A stretch of 64,000 nt of DNA from Owenia fusiformis. Its lineage: Eukaryota; Annelida; Polychaeta; Sabellida; Oweniidae. Within the stretch, counting starts at the first letter, position 1. The number at the start of each line of letters is the position of its first letter. Below are positions 32,461 through 43,845 of the stretch, in pieces. Location: assembly GCA_903813345.2 (NCBI GenBank), contig CAIIXF020000002.1, positions 27,041,223-27,105,222 of the forward strand, given 5' to 3'. Position numbers and translations under genes: made by a program. The notes beneath the pieces were generated by a model that did not search any database, had not been told where the DNA came from, and worked only from the letters and a program-made list of their open reading frames with translations.

Positions 32461-33123
32461 ATGCCAATTTGTATTGAAATATGGAGAATAGCAGTAGGGT
32501 TGTTTAATTACCATAAACTGAAAATGATCAATGCACCAGACTCTTCCAGTGATATACCAGGCTTATATTTCAGAATTTGTACTCTCTTAACCCTCTTACT
32601 AATTGGTGGAGGGTTATTGTTTAACATTGCCAAACATGGAACACTGGTTTTTACATTCTTGTCTTTTATTATAATATTTGCCCAACAAGTATTTTATTTT
32701 TGTCTGGTATCAATGACATGTTTTTATGTACTATCATATGTCATGCATCAGCATTCTAATTTTTCACTAGTCGTTATTAAATTGTTTCTACTGGTACTGT
32801 CAATAGGTTGCCTCCCAGGTTCGGTACTGCTCATACATAACCCAAGTCACATAAGTATAATTCTGTTAATGTTATGTGGAGATGTGGAAATCAATCCTGG
32901 ACCGGTTGATGATCTAAAAATACTTTTTTGTAACATAAATAGTATCAACGCTGATTCAATGGGTAGATTAGAATTCCTTAAACAGTATGCTAAAAATGAA
33001 CAGTTTCATATTATGGCAATTTGCGAAACAGGAAACATCTCTACAAATGATTTAAACTCCAAGAACTTTAATGTGCTAGGCTATGGCAACCAAAATTTTC
33101 AACAAACAATGGACGGGGACTGA
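32461..33123 (+). pseudogene. LINE: multi-membrane-spanning leader, 2A-like motif, start of endonuclease
   Basis: 220 codons from ATG 32461. Residues about 33-140 contain three or four hydrophobic segments (ICTLLTLLLIGGGLLF; TFLSFIIIFAQQVFYF; VVIKLFLLVLSIG; ISIILLML). Residues 140-148 are GDVEINPGP, matching the DxExNPGP signature of 2A ribosome-skipping peptides (codons 32878-32904; break expected between Gly147 and Pro148). Directly after comes the AP-endonuclease start: ILFCNINSIN and then ICETGN with the metal-binding Glu. The frame ends at a TGA at 33121-33123 because of a one-base shift near 33115; the endonuclease continues in another frame. The leader's role is unknown; some LINE 2A modules are reported to act in targeting. 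Confidence 0.85.
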
Positions 33124-34010
33124 TTCTTTGGACACATGACACAATTGAATCTAAAATCTGTGATGAATATATGTCTGATGAAATGTCAAACTGCTGGATT
33201 GAGATAAAGGCTAATCATAAGTCATTAATGTATGGGTTCTTCTACCGTTCCCCCTCTATGTCTGCTCATGAAACAAGACAATATTTTAACTCATTGAAAG
33301 ATAACTTTGGACAGGTATTAACTAAACCCAGTGATGGAATGATTATAAACGGAGACTTCAATGCTCGTAATGATATCTGGTATGAGGATGATAATAATAA
33401 TCTTGCAGGATATGAACTTAGTAATATCTTAATTGACTTAGGTCTTAAACAACTTATTAATGAACCGACACGAATAACTAATAATTCTAAATCCTGCATT
33501 GATGTACTTATATCTGATTCTGAGCACCTCCTAACTTTCAATGTGGATCCACCTGTTGGAAATTCAGATCATTGTTCAATAGTTACAAAATTTAAACTAA
33601 AAATTCCCAGGGAACCATCAATTAAAAAGACAATATGGTATTATGATGATATTAATCTGGAACTAATTAATAATAAGATATCAGAAATCAATTGGAACTT
33701 TATTGATACAGATACTGTAAATAATGCAACTAACAATTATATTAAAACATTGTTTCAAATCATGAAAGATAATATTCCAAATAAAATTTCTTCTAGATTT
33801 GATGATCAGCCATGGTTTACAAATGACATTAAAAAAGAAATATACAAAAGAAATAAAATCCACCACAAATTTAAATCAACTAATGACCCATTCTATAGAG
33901 ACAAGTTCAAAACACAAAATCAATTAGTAAAGCAGTTAATAGAAGAAGCTAAATCTGATTATGAAAGATTGAATATGTTAGTAGAAATTCTGTGGATTAT
34001 TGGTCATTGA
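33124..34010 (+). pseudogene. LINE: rest of AP endonuclease and linker
   Basis: Continues the endonuclease: SCIDVLISD, NGDFNARND (catalytic Asn/Asp) and NSDHCSIV (catalytic Asp-His), as in apurinic/apyrimidinic endonucleases of LINEs. An in-frame ATG at 33171 is not a natural start. A second one-base shift near 33980 closes the frame at 34010, and the RT region follows in a third frame. Confidence 0.88.
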
Positions 34011-36205
34011 TAAAAGAACTTCTTGGAAAAAATCAAGTGTCAACAATACCAGTATTGAGAAATCCCACTTTAAATACTTCAGCCTGTACCAGCTATGAAA
34101 AAGCCAATGCTCTCATGAAATACTTTGTTGGAAAAAACATAATTAACATAAATGATGACTACACTCCTCCCTTCCAACTTAGAACACAACATACTATGCA
34201 AAATTTTAGAACCACGACTGAAGAAGTCTTTGAACTTTTACATGACCTTGACACAACTAAATCTCAAGGGCCTGATGAAATTAATAACAAAATGTTAAAA
34301 CTATGTGCCAGATCTCTTGCTTTACCAACCAGTAAACTATTTAATAAGATATTAGAAGAGAACACTTTCCCTGATATATGGAAAGAAGGTATTATTGTTC
34401 CTATTTATAAAAAAGGAGACAGGGAACTTGTCAGCAACTATAGACCGGTGACACTCTTAAGTAACCTTTCGAAAGTTCTTGAAACCATCATTCACAAACA
34501 TCTTTTGGCTCATCTGCTTCAACACAACCTTTTATACAAATTCCAGAGTGGTTTTCTCCCGAAGCACAGCACCGTTAACCAGTTAATTAACATTGTTCAC
34601 AATATCCATGAAAATATAGATAATAATAAATATGTCCGCTCAGCTTTTTTAGATTTAACAGCCGCTTTTGATTTAGTCCCGCATAGATTACTTATACAGA
34701 AACTTAAAGGCTATGGTTGTAATTTCAATTTTGTACAGCTAATGACATCATATTTAAAAGACAGAAGGGTTCGAGCCAAAGTCAACAACAGCTTATCTGA
34801 TTGGTCTTCTAAAAATTATGGAAATCTTAATAATGGAACAAATAACAATAATAATAACAATGATCACAATATAAATAACTATAAAATCAATGCAGGTGTA
34901 CCTCAAGGATCAGTCCTCGGGCCCCTCCTATTTCTTATTTACATTAATGACTTACCAGATGATCTCCTATCCAAAACATTTATTTTTGCTGATGATACAT
35001 CTATTTATAGTGCACATGACAGTTTTGATCAGATTTTAAACATTCACCAACCACTTCAAAGAGATCTTGACATTTTGGCAAATTGGGCCATGACTTGGAA
35101 GATGACTTTTAAGGCACAAAAAAGTGCTGACTTAACCTTTGTATCAGGAAATAGAAGACTATTACAAGAGCCAGTCCCTTTAAAACTAGGAGGAGATGTG
35201 ATTCCTAGTTGCACCAAACACAAACACCTGGGCTTAGTACTTGATCAAAATCTAAACTTTAATTCACATGTTGACCAACTCATAGAGAGAGTAATCTCTC
35301 TCATGAGACCATTGAAAAAGTTAACTAAAATGCTAAACAGTAAATACCTAGAGAATATATATAATTCATTTATACTACCACATTTCGACTACTGTGATAC
35401 AATATATGATAAGGCATCAACTTCAAAACTATTAACATTGGATAGACTTCATTATCAAGCAGCTTGCCATGTGTCAGGAGCAATACACGGTTCAAACACA
35501 TCGAAAGTTTTATCATTACTCAACTGGAAAACGTTAGCTTCCAGGAGAAAAGAACATCTTAAAATTTTTGCTTGCAAGGCTAGATACCATTGTTTCCCTC
35601 CTTTCATTTGTGATTTAGTTAGTTCATACGAGAATATTCCAAATCGGCCCCTAAGACAACCACGGCATTATAGAATACCCTTTCCAATCAGTAATTCGTT
35701 CAAAAAGTCAACCATTATCAGGGCTATGACCCTGTGGGATGACATACCATATGAGGACAGGAAAGGCCAACCAATATCTAGATTTAAAAGGTTAGTAAGA
35801 GGAAATATGAGCCCTGACTCCAGAGTATCCACTACTAAAATGAATATGACAATGCCAAGGAAAATTGAAATTCTGTTCAATAGATTTAGAGCTGGACTGA
35901 TTCTAAAAGCACATTTATATTCCCATAACTTTGTGACAGTAAATGACCCTTTCTGCGTATGTGGTGACATACAACAAACAACGCATCACTTTTTATTAAA
36001 CTGCCCTCTGCTGCAACAAGAAAGATGCACTCTCCTAGCAGGACTAAAAACCTTAGGATTTTTCAATCGTTTCCAAAATTTAAACTCTCATGAAAAAATT
36101 CAATTTTTATTATTTGGAGACAGAAATCTCACTGTAACTGATAATGAACAAATTATTCATATAGTTAGCCATTACATCTGCCAGGCTCTTGATATTTTAG
36201 ATTAA
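33992..36205 (+). pseudogene. LINE: reverse transcriptase and C-terminal domain
   Basis: 737 open codons. RT blocks in order: KSQGPDEI, FPDIWKEGIIVPIYKKGD, NYRPVTLLSNLSKVLE, FLPKHSTVNQLI, AFLDLTAAFD, AGVPQGSVLGPLLFLIYIND, the catalytic FADDTS, and KHLGLVLD. Jockey/CR1-type spacing. Between the AFDLVPH and GVPQGS blocks is an Asn-rich insertion (NNGTNNNNNNN, about 34827-34890) encoded by an AAT/AAC microsatellite. The C-terminus has CVCGDIQQTTHHFLLNC, a Cys/His motif shared with the fragment at 11812. Stop TAA at 36203-36205. The RT core is intact; the upstream frame breaks make the whole a pseudogene as read. Confidence 0.92.
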
Positions 36206-36225
36206 CCCCCCCCCCCCCCCCCCCC
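36206..36225. repeat. 20-base poly-C tract after the LINE stop codon
   Basis: An uninterrupted run of 20 C immediately follows TAA. It is unusual in such AT-rich surroundings, and its length may be imprecise in the assembly. Confidence 0.9.
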
Positions 36226-36779
36226 TGAAAGCCTCTAACATTCCCTGCCATTAATATTATGTACCTTATCTATTGTATTTTCATTGTTTCCATTTTTATA
36301 TGTTTTGTATATTGCCGACAATGTTGAAAAACGTAGGCAATAATATTGTAATGTATTTTATGTTATATTTGGAATAAATGAGAAATGAAAAAAAAAATTG
36401 ATGAATATACTTAATGATATAATACAACCTATTACAGTATGTAACATATTCAGCAATGAATACAGTGTCAAAACATCATATAAAACTACTACTGATTTTT
36501 CAAATTTGGTAGTTTTTTCTGAGCTCCACCTTGTCGCGTCATCGGTTACCATGATAACAAAAATAAAAGGATAATGCTCTCATATAACAGTGAAATCTTG
36601 AAGGTGTGATCCTATATATTTGGGTTATATTGTGTGAAAAATCACTAAGTATGGATAAAAATGGCAAAAATAGAGCCAACGGTCTAGAAATTCCTGATCA
36701 CCCCTCGTAGATGATGTGTGGAAAGAGTTACATTATAGCACATGGTCATGAAATTTCATTAAAGTGCACCCTGACCTAA

Positions 36780-37838
36780 ATGAGATTTCAAAGCTATATA
36801 GAAACTCAATTTCGTATCAACGTATTACTGTGCAACAAGATGACTTGTCTTCCGTAAGCAGATTTTCTTCATCAATTTAGTTGTTCTTTGACTCAATTTC
36901 CTATTTTCTTTCAATTCACTTTTCAAGGGAACTTATTACAATCATTTTCTGTATATCTTTATGCTTAATCGGCCAGGTTGGAGAACTAATCCACCGACAA
37001 CCATAAATCTTAACCTCCCTAATTTTTAAAGTTTTATTGTCCTGTTAAAGGTGACATATGTATCTGCCTGTCAACGTATAGTTTACTTAATAACCCTTAA
37101 TCTATTGCGGCTTTTTTTTGAAGAAAGGGACTTGCAAGGTCAATTCTTGAATGGGGCTTTTTGTTTTGTCAAGGCGTAGCTGATTTGTATTTCCTTTTAA
37201 GTGAAATTAAATTTAGAGATCTATTTTTACCTTCTTTTGAAACTGACTAGTCTAGATTGCTAACATTCATAATTCCTTAAATACTTTGGAATATTCTCCT
37301 GGTAACTATTTTCTGTGTTCAAAATGTAGATTGCTTTAATGACTTAATCGCTGTTTAATAATCGGCTAACCTTTTTAACGACCTTTTATTTATTAAATCA
37401 CCTACGTTGGAATCCACAAATCCAGTTGAGCAAGTCCTTCGAAAAGCAATTCTCGTTCATTTCTGAGCAGTGAAAATTGAATTTGAAAGAACGACTTGAT
37501 TGCTTGAACTGCATATTATAGGCATATTTGATCAAATGGGGCAAGTGAAGTAAGAAGAACCACTATTTCTCCAGAGAACACAGCTATCTGTGAGGTTCGG
37601 AACAATGGAGAGGTGCAATGTTAATACCCTGTAGGTGAAAGACCCCAAAAGAGAAGGGTCACATTAGGAGAAGTAGGTGAAGTCATGCACTCCAGAATCA
37701 GAGTAGGTTGAAGCCCGGGGGTTGAAGCCTCTACTTATTACTAATTACTAGAAGAAAATCACAGCTAATCTAATTCTGAGAAACTCCTTGTAGTTCACTG
37801 TTCACTACTGTTCACTACTACTTATAGAACTAACATAT
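36780..37838. other. No gene recognised
   Basis: AT-rich; only short frames. CTGTTCACTACTGTTCACTAC at about 37798-37818 is a short local duplication. Confidence 0.4.
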
Positions 37839-37904
37839 TAGAGAGATTTCGCACCTTGTGAAAGTACAACTTATAACGTATACTTATACTTATAGGTAAA
37901 AGTA

Positions 37905-38124
37905 CAAGGTGTTTCATAATGTGAGCTTTTCGTCAGGAAAGATCTTCTCGGACTGTAATAAATACAGGTCAAAGGATGCCATTTGTACGTTCTTGAATTG
38001 TAGCATGTTTAGTTGATCCAAATGTGTTTGTCTTGAATAAAATAGGCTCATATATAGTACATATGTTATAGACCCATCTCTTCTCAAATTGACTTTTTGG
38101 AGATGCTCGTTATGAAACACCCTG
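37905..38124. mobile_element. 220-bp Tc1/mariner-type MITE, TA duplication
   Basis: Ends CAAGGTGTTTCATAATG and CAGGGTGTTTCATAACG inverted, TA at 37903-37904 and 38125-38126. It lies in the left arm of the large palindrome, which has no counterpart at the matching place in the right arm. Confidence 0.85.
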
Positions 38125-39479
38125 TATGTCATTTGTTGAGCTACTGAATGGGTCGTTTCCAGGAATTGCTAGAACCTACTGGTTTGATTGGTGTTTCAAA
38201 TTGATGGTTAAAGTATTTGATTGGATACTGTTCCCATTCAGCCAATCAATTTTAAAAAATGCTTGCGGTCAATTGTTCCACACACATGTAGGCAAATCTT
38301 TATACGGAGATCCAACTGTATACGTTATCATCTACGTAAATATACCGTTTTGTAAGTTCATTGAACTTATACTGATCATGAACACATTGAAATAATCAAC
38401 TTGTTTATGTAATGACTCACTTTAAAGAATCATGACTCCCTTTAAAGGATCGTGTTCACGGGTAGTATCTAAAGCCCCGCTATGATTTAGAAGTCGCGAG
38501 CAAATACCCGCTGAGATCGCGAGCAATTAAAAGAAAAGAAGGGTTATCTTTTGTTTACTTAAATTGTATGTTGTAAAAAGCGCTTTCATTTAATTTTACT
38601 CAATTATTACATGGTATTGATAGTAAAAAGCAACTCCTGCAAAAAAGGATCATGAGCTTATGTTCTGAGTTTTGTTATTCGATAATTGGAGAGAGAATGT
38701 ATCATCTTGAATCTTTATCTATATATTTCTATATTTTATAGCTGAAGAAGGTCATTGCCCTTCAGTTGAAATGGTCATAGTAATATGAAATGAAGGTATT
38801 GTGAGTTTCACTTCCTTAAGTTTCACAAAAAATTATATATTTCAAATTTAGCATATCCCTTGAGGCCCCGCTTCTACCATGAGCAATAAACTAAAGATCC
38901 CGCTGAAAACATGAGGAGGCCCCGCTGAAAACATGAGGAGGTCCCGCTGAAATCAGGAGCAAGTGGCTCTCTAAAATGGAGTGAAGACCGATTTGACTTT
39001 GCAAATCTGCCACGACTGTAGCCAACGTCATAAATATATATATTGATACTCTACAGAGCATATCATTGTGATTGTTATTATCGGTTCGAGCAACCCTCCC
39101 CCCTTACCAAAAGCTGGCTACGAGCATGATTCCAATAAAACCATTTCACTTAATGTATTTCGACTTGACTCCATCGAGAAATTACCAAGAGAAGATTTAA
39201 ATCCATTCCACGACTTTTTACAAGTTTCAAATAACTCGTTCTTCTTTGTATGCAATATATATTTATATTTCACTGAAGTTACATTATACTGTAGTTCAGT
39301 ATATTACTACCTTAGAGGATTCAGCACCAATGGCGCACACGTTTGAAAAGGCAATTTATGGATCAACTGCTAGATGTAAGTAACAAAGGAGTACATCATC
39401 CGATTATGAGTCCGAAATTATAATAATCAAATAATTTCATCATTAACAATTAATCGTAGGATATGTTAAACGCACGTGT

Positions 39480-40200
39480 TACGCGGAAAACATGATGCAA
39501 ATATGTGTCATATTCTGCAATAAATATGGCATATTCACTTGCGGTGTATGACAGATTCAGCTGCAGTATATTGCATACCCACTAAGCAATGAGAACACGA
39601 TACGGAAGTACGCAATTGTCAATTGCATTGATTGAACAAACGGGTAATCATTGTGTCATTTTCACCTGTGGTATATGACATATTCGGCAAGTGAGTATGA
39701 CATATTCTGCAGGTGACTATCAGGTATTCACTGAAATCAATGTATCGCATATTCACGGCGGAATATCGCATACTCACCTGCGGAATATGCCATAAACTGC
39801 AGGTGAGTATGGCATATACTGTATACCCGTATCACAAATACCACGCAACCATAAATGTATGCCATACTCCGCGTAACATCGTATCTGTTACGCGGAATAT
39901 GGCATATATTCATGGTTGCGTGGTATTTGTGATACGGGTGTATATGCCATATTCAGCTGTGGTATATGGCGTATTCCGCAGGTGAGTATGGCATATTCCG
40001 TATTGAATATGTGATACATTGATTTCAGTAAATACCCCATGCTCGCAGAATATGTCATACTCACTTGCAGAATATGCCTTACACCGCAGGTGAGTATGCC
40101 ATATACCGCAGGTGAATCTGTCATACTCCACAAGTGAATATGCCATATTCATTGTGGAATATGACATATATTTGTATCGTGTTTACTGCGTAACAATATG
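39480..40200. repeat. Palindrome centre with repeated ATATGGCATATTC words
   Basis: The core is a hairpin with arms 39811-39878 and 39886-39948 and a 7-base loop (GATACGA/TCGTATC). Arms include CGTATCACAAATACCACGCA and its exact complement. Around it, degenerate 20-25-bp units (GAATATGGCATACTCACCTG, with CTGCAG or CCGCAG steps) occur more than a dozen times in alternating orientation. Frames found here are artefacts of the repeats. Confidence 0.9.
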
Positions 40201-41279
40201 TCCAGGAAAATGGCTTATGCAGGACATACGATTTATATGTCCCGGATCCACGTTTGAGCGGGACATACGAAAAATATTTGCCCGGATATGGAATATATTC
40301 CCGGTTGATATGTCCCTGAAAATTATCAGGTATGGTATACAAATGGTCATTATTTTAATAAATATTTAAAAACAAAAACTTGAATGTTATTGTTAAATTA
40401 TAAAAGTAGAACCTGAATTATCATGGAGACTTTGTGGTTCTCCTTTCTCTCTAAATTTCATCTTCTTGCAACTTGGGGTGTCTTTGTTTAATACAAGACT
40501 CATTACCCTGAACCTCAGGCTTCAATTAAGTTCATTCTTGAAATGATATCCACCTTTCTCCTATACATTTTGATATGGATGCAACTCTATAAAATGTTTG
40601 ACGAAATCTCTGGTGGCTTGAAGTTGGAATGGAAACATTAGAAACCTGGCCCTAGAATGAAACAGTATATATACAGTAATTATTAGAAATACTTAACTTG
40701 GTCTTACGTGTACGTTTATTTGAAGAACCTCAATATTTTATGTAATAGTAATGAGCTTTCCTCGTGATCGAAGCGGGTACTCGTGATATCTGCTCCTGTT
40801 TTCAGCGGGACCTCCTCATGTTTTCAGCGGGGCTTCCTCATAATTTCAGCGGGGCCACTGGCACACCTTCAATGATGTATTATACCCCCCACAGTGGATG
40901 TTTTTGAAAACAAACTTATCAATACATACAATGTTGGTCCAATATTCATAATGAGGTATGTATATCGTAGTTCGTGTCTCTATTTTAACCATAAAAGTAA
41001 TATGTTAACAGTAAATTATGCAAACGTGCATATTGACGCCCGTTTCTTCCATGCCAGTAAAAATAGTTATCTTTCATGTCATTGTTTGTGAAGATATACC
41101 TGTTCTGAAAGTATACCTTAAGTATCAAAGAACAGTAATGCGTATTCTCACCTTTTTTGGTCCATATTTCCAGATGAATTAAATAAAAAGGACTTTGCTC
41201 GTGATTTCAGCGGGAACTTGCTCGCGACCTCTCAATTATAACGGGGCTTTGGATACAACCCGTGGTGTTTATAATACTA

Positions 41280-42345
41280 CAGGGCGTTCAGTAAGTAAAG
41301 CTAATTTTGCTCTCAAACTTTTATTTCTTGTCTATCATCGTTCAAATTTTCAGTGGAGAAGCATCAGACACTTTTCTAACTATCTTAAAAAAATGATCAA
41401 GATATAATGAATAACAGCAAAATGGTGGTTGTCATAGTAACGCGAATACGGGTTATGCGGAGCAATTTTATAAGTTCACAGCATAGTAGATTTTGTTAAC
41501 GTTAGTTTCTGTCCTGTCTATATTTCAACCATAGTTCTGTGGCTACTCCACATTTCTACTTTCAAGTTAGCATTCTATTTCATGTTCAAAGTAGTTCCCA
41601 TTAGCTTTCACACACAGCTGATGTCGTTCTATCCACTTCTGATATATCCTGTGGAAGCCATCTGGAAAGTTCTTTGTCAGCGAACGTTGAACGGCATTCT
41701 GAAGCTCATGGATATTTGCGTGGATCTTACCACGCAGATCATTTTTCAAACATGAAAATACCCCCAAAATCGCACGGTGCCTTGTCAGGAGAATACGCTG
41801 ACTGGCCTTGAACCTCCATCTCCAGCATTTTCTGGATAGTATCCTGCACCATTTGCGACCTATGCGATGGCGCATTATCTTGATGGAATATGTAGGAGTT
41901 GAGAGTCCTATGGGGCCTCTTCTTGTTAATCGCCATGATTTTGATGATGTCATGGAGCAGTGTCTGATGGATCATTCTGGATCATTCCATCTGTTGTATC
42001 ATCTGTCTGTGATTTCATAGACTACTGTTGCCATGGTATCATATTTGTGTATGTTGTTGTTATGTTTGTCGTGACTTTCAGCCATAGCAAACAAAGACAC
42101 ATGCAGCATTAATCTTAATCAATTTCATTGCATTATAACATTTTTATTAAAGTTAGAAATTGCTCCGCAGAACCCGTATTCACGTTACTATGACAACCAT
42201 TGTTTTGCTATTATCCATCATATCTTATTTTATTTTTCAGAGTAGTTAGAAAAATGTCAAATGCTTCTTCACTGAAAATTTGAAAGATAAATGACAAAAA
42301 ATAAAAGTTTGAGAGCAAAATTAGCTTTACTTACTGAACGCCCTG
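41280..42345 (-). mobile_element. 1.07-kb mariner element with broken transposase
   Basis: Inverted ends CAGGGCGTTCAGTAAGTAAA, TA at 41278-41279 and 42346-42347. Similarity between the ends continues for about 190 bp (GTCATAGTAACGCGAATACG and its complement), which is long for mariner. Transposase remnants lie on the minus strand at 41567-41975. The element is inserted in the right arm of the large palindrome. Confidence 0.93.
41567..41975 (-). pseudogene. Mariner transposase remnant
   Basis: Two overlapping minus-strand frames. One has FHQDNAPSHRSQM (second catalytic Asp region) and AYSPDKAPCDF (third catalytic region). The other continues after a shift near 41745-41760 with NDLRGKIHANIHELQNAVQR, RIYQKWIERHQLCV and NYFEHE, the usual mariner C-terminus. 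The N-terminal helix-turn-helix and first catalytic Asp are missing, so it is inactive. Confidence 0.9.
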
Positions 42346-42599
42346 TACAACTACAAGGACACGGAAGCAAGCATTTAATTATAATGTGCATAATCTACAC
42401 GTGCAGATGACAGTGTATTCATAGTCTCTAGTTGATGGAGCTTTTCTATAACGGGAATAGTTATGTTCCATTAAGTACAATTTAAAATTGATTTTAGTAA
42501 ATATAATAGTTCGACATGACCCTTTAAACTATACGTATACGTATAAGTTGTACTTTCACTTATGTGCGAAATCTCTCTATTGAGTTTCGATATCTTCAA

Positions 42600-43840
42600 C
42601 AAAATCCTTACTGTTACTTAATATTCAAGACCTGCTTTAGGTACCTACCCATACCACGGGTTAATATGGTAACTGTAACTTTGGCATTTATCAATGTTTT
42701 TAACTTTAATTTTTCTGGAAATATTGATGAATGTTTGATGATGTTTGGTGCTTCAAGTAGTTTCTGAGATATTTGTTGATCACCCCTTGTATTAACTTAA
42801 GTAATAAAGTGAGTTTAGTTGTAGAGAGGCATTTAAAAGTGCAAGACATGTTATATAGAAACTTTACTTAATTTTTGTAACTTATCATGTTTCTAGAGCT
42901 TTCTTTTCGGGTGCAACAGCAAATTGGGGGAGTTGTGTGAGTTTTAAAGAGTTGAGAAGATAAGAAATTGTGGTGCAAGTCACGGAGAAACGATTTTGAC
43001 AAATTAAGCCAGAAGTTGACAAAAAACGCGTATTTTTTTGATTGTTAATGAAGAAAGGTACATGAATTCAATTCTAAAGCAATTGCAAAATTTATTATAT
43101 TGTCTTGGTATACATAAAAAACAATTAAAACGAACCCCGAGCCGACACCAGCTTATAACAATGAGCCCTCTGAATATATAAACGTTCCAATACCTCTATA
43201 ATATTCAAATAGATAATAGATATGTTTTACATATATTTGTCATTGTTTATGTTTAATAATACATAGGCAATGATTTCTTGTTTGACAATCACATTAAAAT
43301 CTTAATAAATATTTTAATTAAATCATACTTCCAATTTATTATAAATGTGCTTAGGTCAAACTTTTGGGTCTCATAAAATTTTTAAAATTCGAATGAAAAT
43401 GTGTACGTTTTTTGACACCTTGTGATGAGAGACATATTTCGACCTAAAAGGATTACAAGATCGAAAGCTGTTATTGTAACAGTATCTTAATATTTGATAC
43501 ACATTTTTATACAGTTAGTCTAAGCAATTAAAAGCGCCTATATCCATTCAGTAACAGTAGTTGGAAAACAGATAACCCATTTCGACTGTCGTTATACCTT
43601 TAATGTGTAAACTACATATAGTATTTCAATTCAGAGGACCATTTACTCTGGATCTGATGTAGTGGAAATGGGTTTCCTACCAGGGTTAATTTCCAAGGAG
43701 AAATGTGACATGATGGCCTATTTCTACCTAGCTCGCTTGTACAGAGATATAAGTTCATACGTGTCCTGGATAATATCTTTTATAAACAAGGTCCAACGGG
43801 TACAATTGAGTTTTATAATTATTGTTTTTGAAATATCGAA
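42600..43840. other. No gene recognised
   Basis: AT-rich. About 43335-43460 is a copy of the dispersed repeat at 1720-1845 (TCTCATAAAAT, ACGTTTTTTGACACCTTGTG). The frame at 43662-43886 overlaps the reductase end on the other strand and has no domain. Confidence 0.45.
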
Positions 43841-43845
43841 TCCTA

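Larger units (their letters stand above)
32327..36396 (+). mobile_element. Nearly complete CR1/Jockey-group LINE, 4.07 kb, 13-bp target duplication
   Basis: Flanked by a perfect ATTGATGAATATA at 32314-32326 and 36397-36409; the left arm of the host foldback shows the unbroken complement, confirming the insertion. Order: short 5' region, hydrophobic leader plus 2A-like motif, AP-type endonuclease, reverse transcriptase, C-terminal Cys/His motif, 20-base poly-C (36206-36225), 3' UTR with AATAAA (about 36372-36377) and a short A tail. Two single-base frame breaks (about 33115 and 33980) divide the coding region, so it is inactive as read unless these are sequencing errors. Confidence 0.93.
31492..36776. 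mobile_element. TAA-flanked foldback element, about 1.2 kb, split by a LINE
   Basis: Ends GGCCAGTGTACGCTTT (left) and, inverted, GGTCAGGGTGCACTTT (right), with TAA at 31489-31491 and 36777-36779. The arms pair over several hundred bp (AGGAATTTCTCGACCATTAG, GTGACGCGACAAGGTCGAGC and others) around a loop at about 32005-32255. The right arm is interrupted by the LINE at 32327-36396. Without it, the element is about 1.2 kb. No transposase. Confidence 0.85.
37839..42579. mobile_element. 4.7-kb nested palindrome (giant foldback element)
   Basis: The outer ends are inverted: TAGAGAGATTTCGCAC..GTGAAAGTACAACTTAT at 37839 and its complement ending 42579. Further pairs: about 38470-38530 with 41200-41245 (AAAGCCCCGCTATGATTTAG, GTCGCGAGCAA), and 38863-38960 with 40770-40858 (CCCCGCTGAAAACATGAGGA, several copies per arm). 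Then 39476-39600 pairs with 40060-40190, and the centre is at 39882. A mariner MITE (37905-38124) and a mariner (41280-42345) lengthen the arms unequally. ATT flanks both ends if the terminus is AGAGAG, so a 3-bp duplication is possible. No transposase belongs to the palindrome itself. Confidence 0.8.

Noticed and set aside
39713-40369. Several overlapping frames on both strands
   Set aside because: They arise from the ATATGGCATATTC palindromic repeats and show only repeated tyrosine-rich words.
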